A stretch of DNA of 64,000 bases from Pollenia angustigena (Eukaryota > Arthropoda > Insecta > Diptera > Polleniidae), in the NCBI GenBank assembly GCA_930367215.1, contig OV884059.1, positions 151,898,511 through 151,962,510 on the forward strand, read 5' to 3'. Of this stretch, positions 62,989 to 64,000 are shown one piece after another. The position numbers and the translations under genes are program-made. The notes under the pieces are model-generated. The model did no database searches and was not told the origin of the DNA. It saw only the letters and a program-made list of their open reading frames with translations. Each line of letters opens with the position of its first letter. Position 1 is the first letter of the stretch.

Positions 62989-64000
62989 TGCATGCCGACT
63001 CTGTATTACGGGGTCGTGGTATGGTGGCCTGCGTTGGATAAGAGCAGGTATAGGGCAATGCTTGAGATGGTATATAGACTTGTCGCGTTGATGATAACGG
63101 GATCAATACGATCCACTCCCACGAGGGCGCTGTTCACGATACTGAACTGGCTCCCGGTGGACATCATGGCCAGACAGATGGCTCTTTGCTCGGCGACACG
63201 GCTAAACGCGGCGCTATGTTGGTCGGCCCGTGACTATGGGCATGCCGGGATAACCAGAGGTTCTACCGTCCCTGATAGTGTGGACTATTGCACTCCGGTG
63301 CCTTTCACTGGCTTGTGACACGGGGTTTGTGACAATGATGGCGCATGGCAATGCGCTGTCAAGTACTCGCCACGAACTGAGCCTAGGAGTTTATAATGAT
63401 GGTTCGAGGAAGGGTGTAAGAGCTGGCGGAGGTTTCTACATAGAGAAACTGGATGTGAGAGTTTCCTTTCGTCTGCCGGATGGATGTAGTGTCCTGCAGG
63501 CGGAGATCTCGGCTATAAGGCGGGCGGTAAATTGGCTGAGGTATCATCGCATATCGGGAGATATACGTATATTTACTGACAGCAAGGCTGTCCTTGCTTC
63601 CCTAGCGGGTGTCTATACGACATCTAGGTTAACTGTAGAATTTCGGATGTCTTTGAATAAGATTGCGAAACATTCAAGGTTAACGCTAATATGGATTCCG
63701 GGTCACTCAGAGTGCCCGGGTAATCTAGTGGCAGATGGGCTGGCCAAACAAGGTGGTCGCATGGATGATATATTCATCGATCAGTTTTTTGGTCTTCCAA
63801 TGGCTCACTGTAAATTAATTATCAGGCGCGACTCTTATAGAGTCGCGCAGATGCGGTGGACTAGTGAGTCCACCTGCTTGATATCCAGGCTATTATGGCC
63901 TGGTCATGATGAACGGAGGACAAACTCTCTACTTAGGTTCAGAAGGGACCAGATTAGGACAGTTGTATCGGTAATTACTGGGCACTGGCCGGTGGGGACT
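62989..64000 (+). pseudogene. 5'-truncated second LINE copy (RT thumb to RNase H), runs off the window
   Basis: Related to 55335-56350 of the full-length LINE. It begins in the RT C-terminal region (YYGVVVWWPALDKSRY), continues through RSTPTRALFTILNWLPVDIMA, and is stopped by a TGA near 63317. RNase H text resumes in another frame near 63390 (VYNDGS in place of VYTDGS), then FTDSKAVLAS near 63575 and GNLVADGLAKQG near 63720. Several frameshifts and about 25-30% divergence show a different, older subfamily. It abuts the right target site of the 3.5 kb element. Confidence 0.85.

Overview
This is a 64 kb stretch of AT-rich, transposon-dense eukaryotic DNA, most likely from a dipteran (calyptrate-type) fly. 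The host is inferred from the mix of repeat families, not from a host gene. I found no convincing host protein-coding gene. Nearly everything that can be named is a mobile element, and many elements are nested inside one another.

The centrepiece is a structurally complete Polinton/Maverick (virus-like DNA transposon) at 20856-37737, 16,882 bp long. It has two near-identical 1,400 bp terminal inverted repeats and a perfect 6 bp target duplication (TTTCAT). On the + strand it encodes a spliced protein-primed DNA polymerase B (one 91 bp intron), a phospholipase A2-like capsid-associated protein and an adenovirus-type cysteine protease. On the - strand it encodes a packaging ATPase, a DUF8207-like protein, a coiled-coil protein, a retrovirus-type integrase with a C-terminal chromodomain, a penton-type minor capsid protein, a previously unlisted 55-residue lysine-rich ORF, a double-jelly-roll major capsid protein and a 156-residue accessory protein. 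The right-hand end is an accessory zone: a small possible OB-like protein, five 58 bp tandem repeats, a Cys-rich ORF, a BIR-domain (inhibitor-of-apoptosis type) protein and an acidic ORF. Three features stand out. A perfect A_AAA_AAC slippery heptamer sits three bases before the stop of the PLA2 gene, and the -1 frame runs straight into the protease, which has no ATG of its own at its N-terminus. The penton, 55-aa and capsid genes are stitched together by TAATG and ATGA stop/start overlaps. The element also carries a BIR protein.

Left flank (1-20855): no genes, but a dense set of non-autonomous DNA elements with readable ends. There are hAT-like elements with 8 bp duplications (7592-8100, 16385-17332, 18478-18802) and TA-flanked elements (4379-5036, 8935-9182, 10056-11339, 15007-15343). 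A piggyBac-like element with TTAA ends (14728-15887) is nested in an older element (14704-16363). A decayed LINE reverse transcriptase is split by one of the TA elements. The Polinton itself landed in the right terminal repeat of a ~2 kb TA-flanked element that starts at 18863.

Right flank (37738-64000): a dead Tc1-like transposon; several copies of a tandem-repeat-bearing fly repeat family, one of them hit by a tRNA-derived SINE; a PIF/Harbinger element (44668-48837) interrupted by a hAT-like element that contains a piggyBac transposase fragment; and a full-length I/LOA-type LINE (51239-56709) with a 14 bp target duplication, two ORFs (the second with one frameshift) and a 3' tail made of the arthropod telomere unit. 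A TTA-flanked 3.5 kb element of unknown coding capacity follows, then the 5'-truncated start of a second LINE copy running off the window end.

All family assignments come from motifs read by eye. No database search was run.
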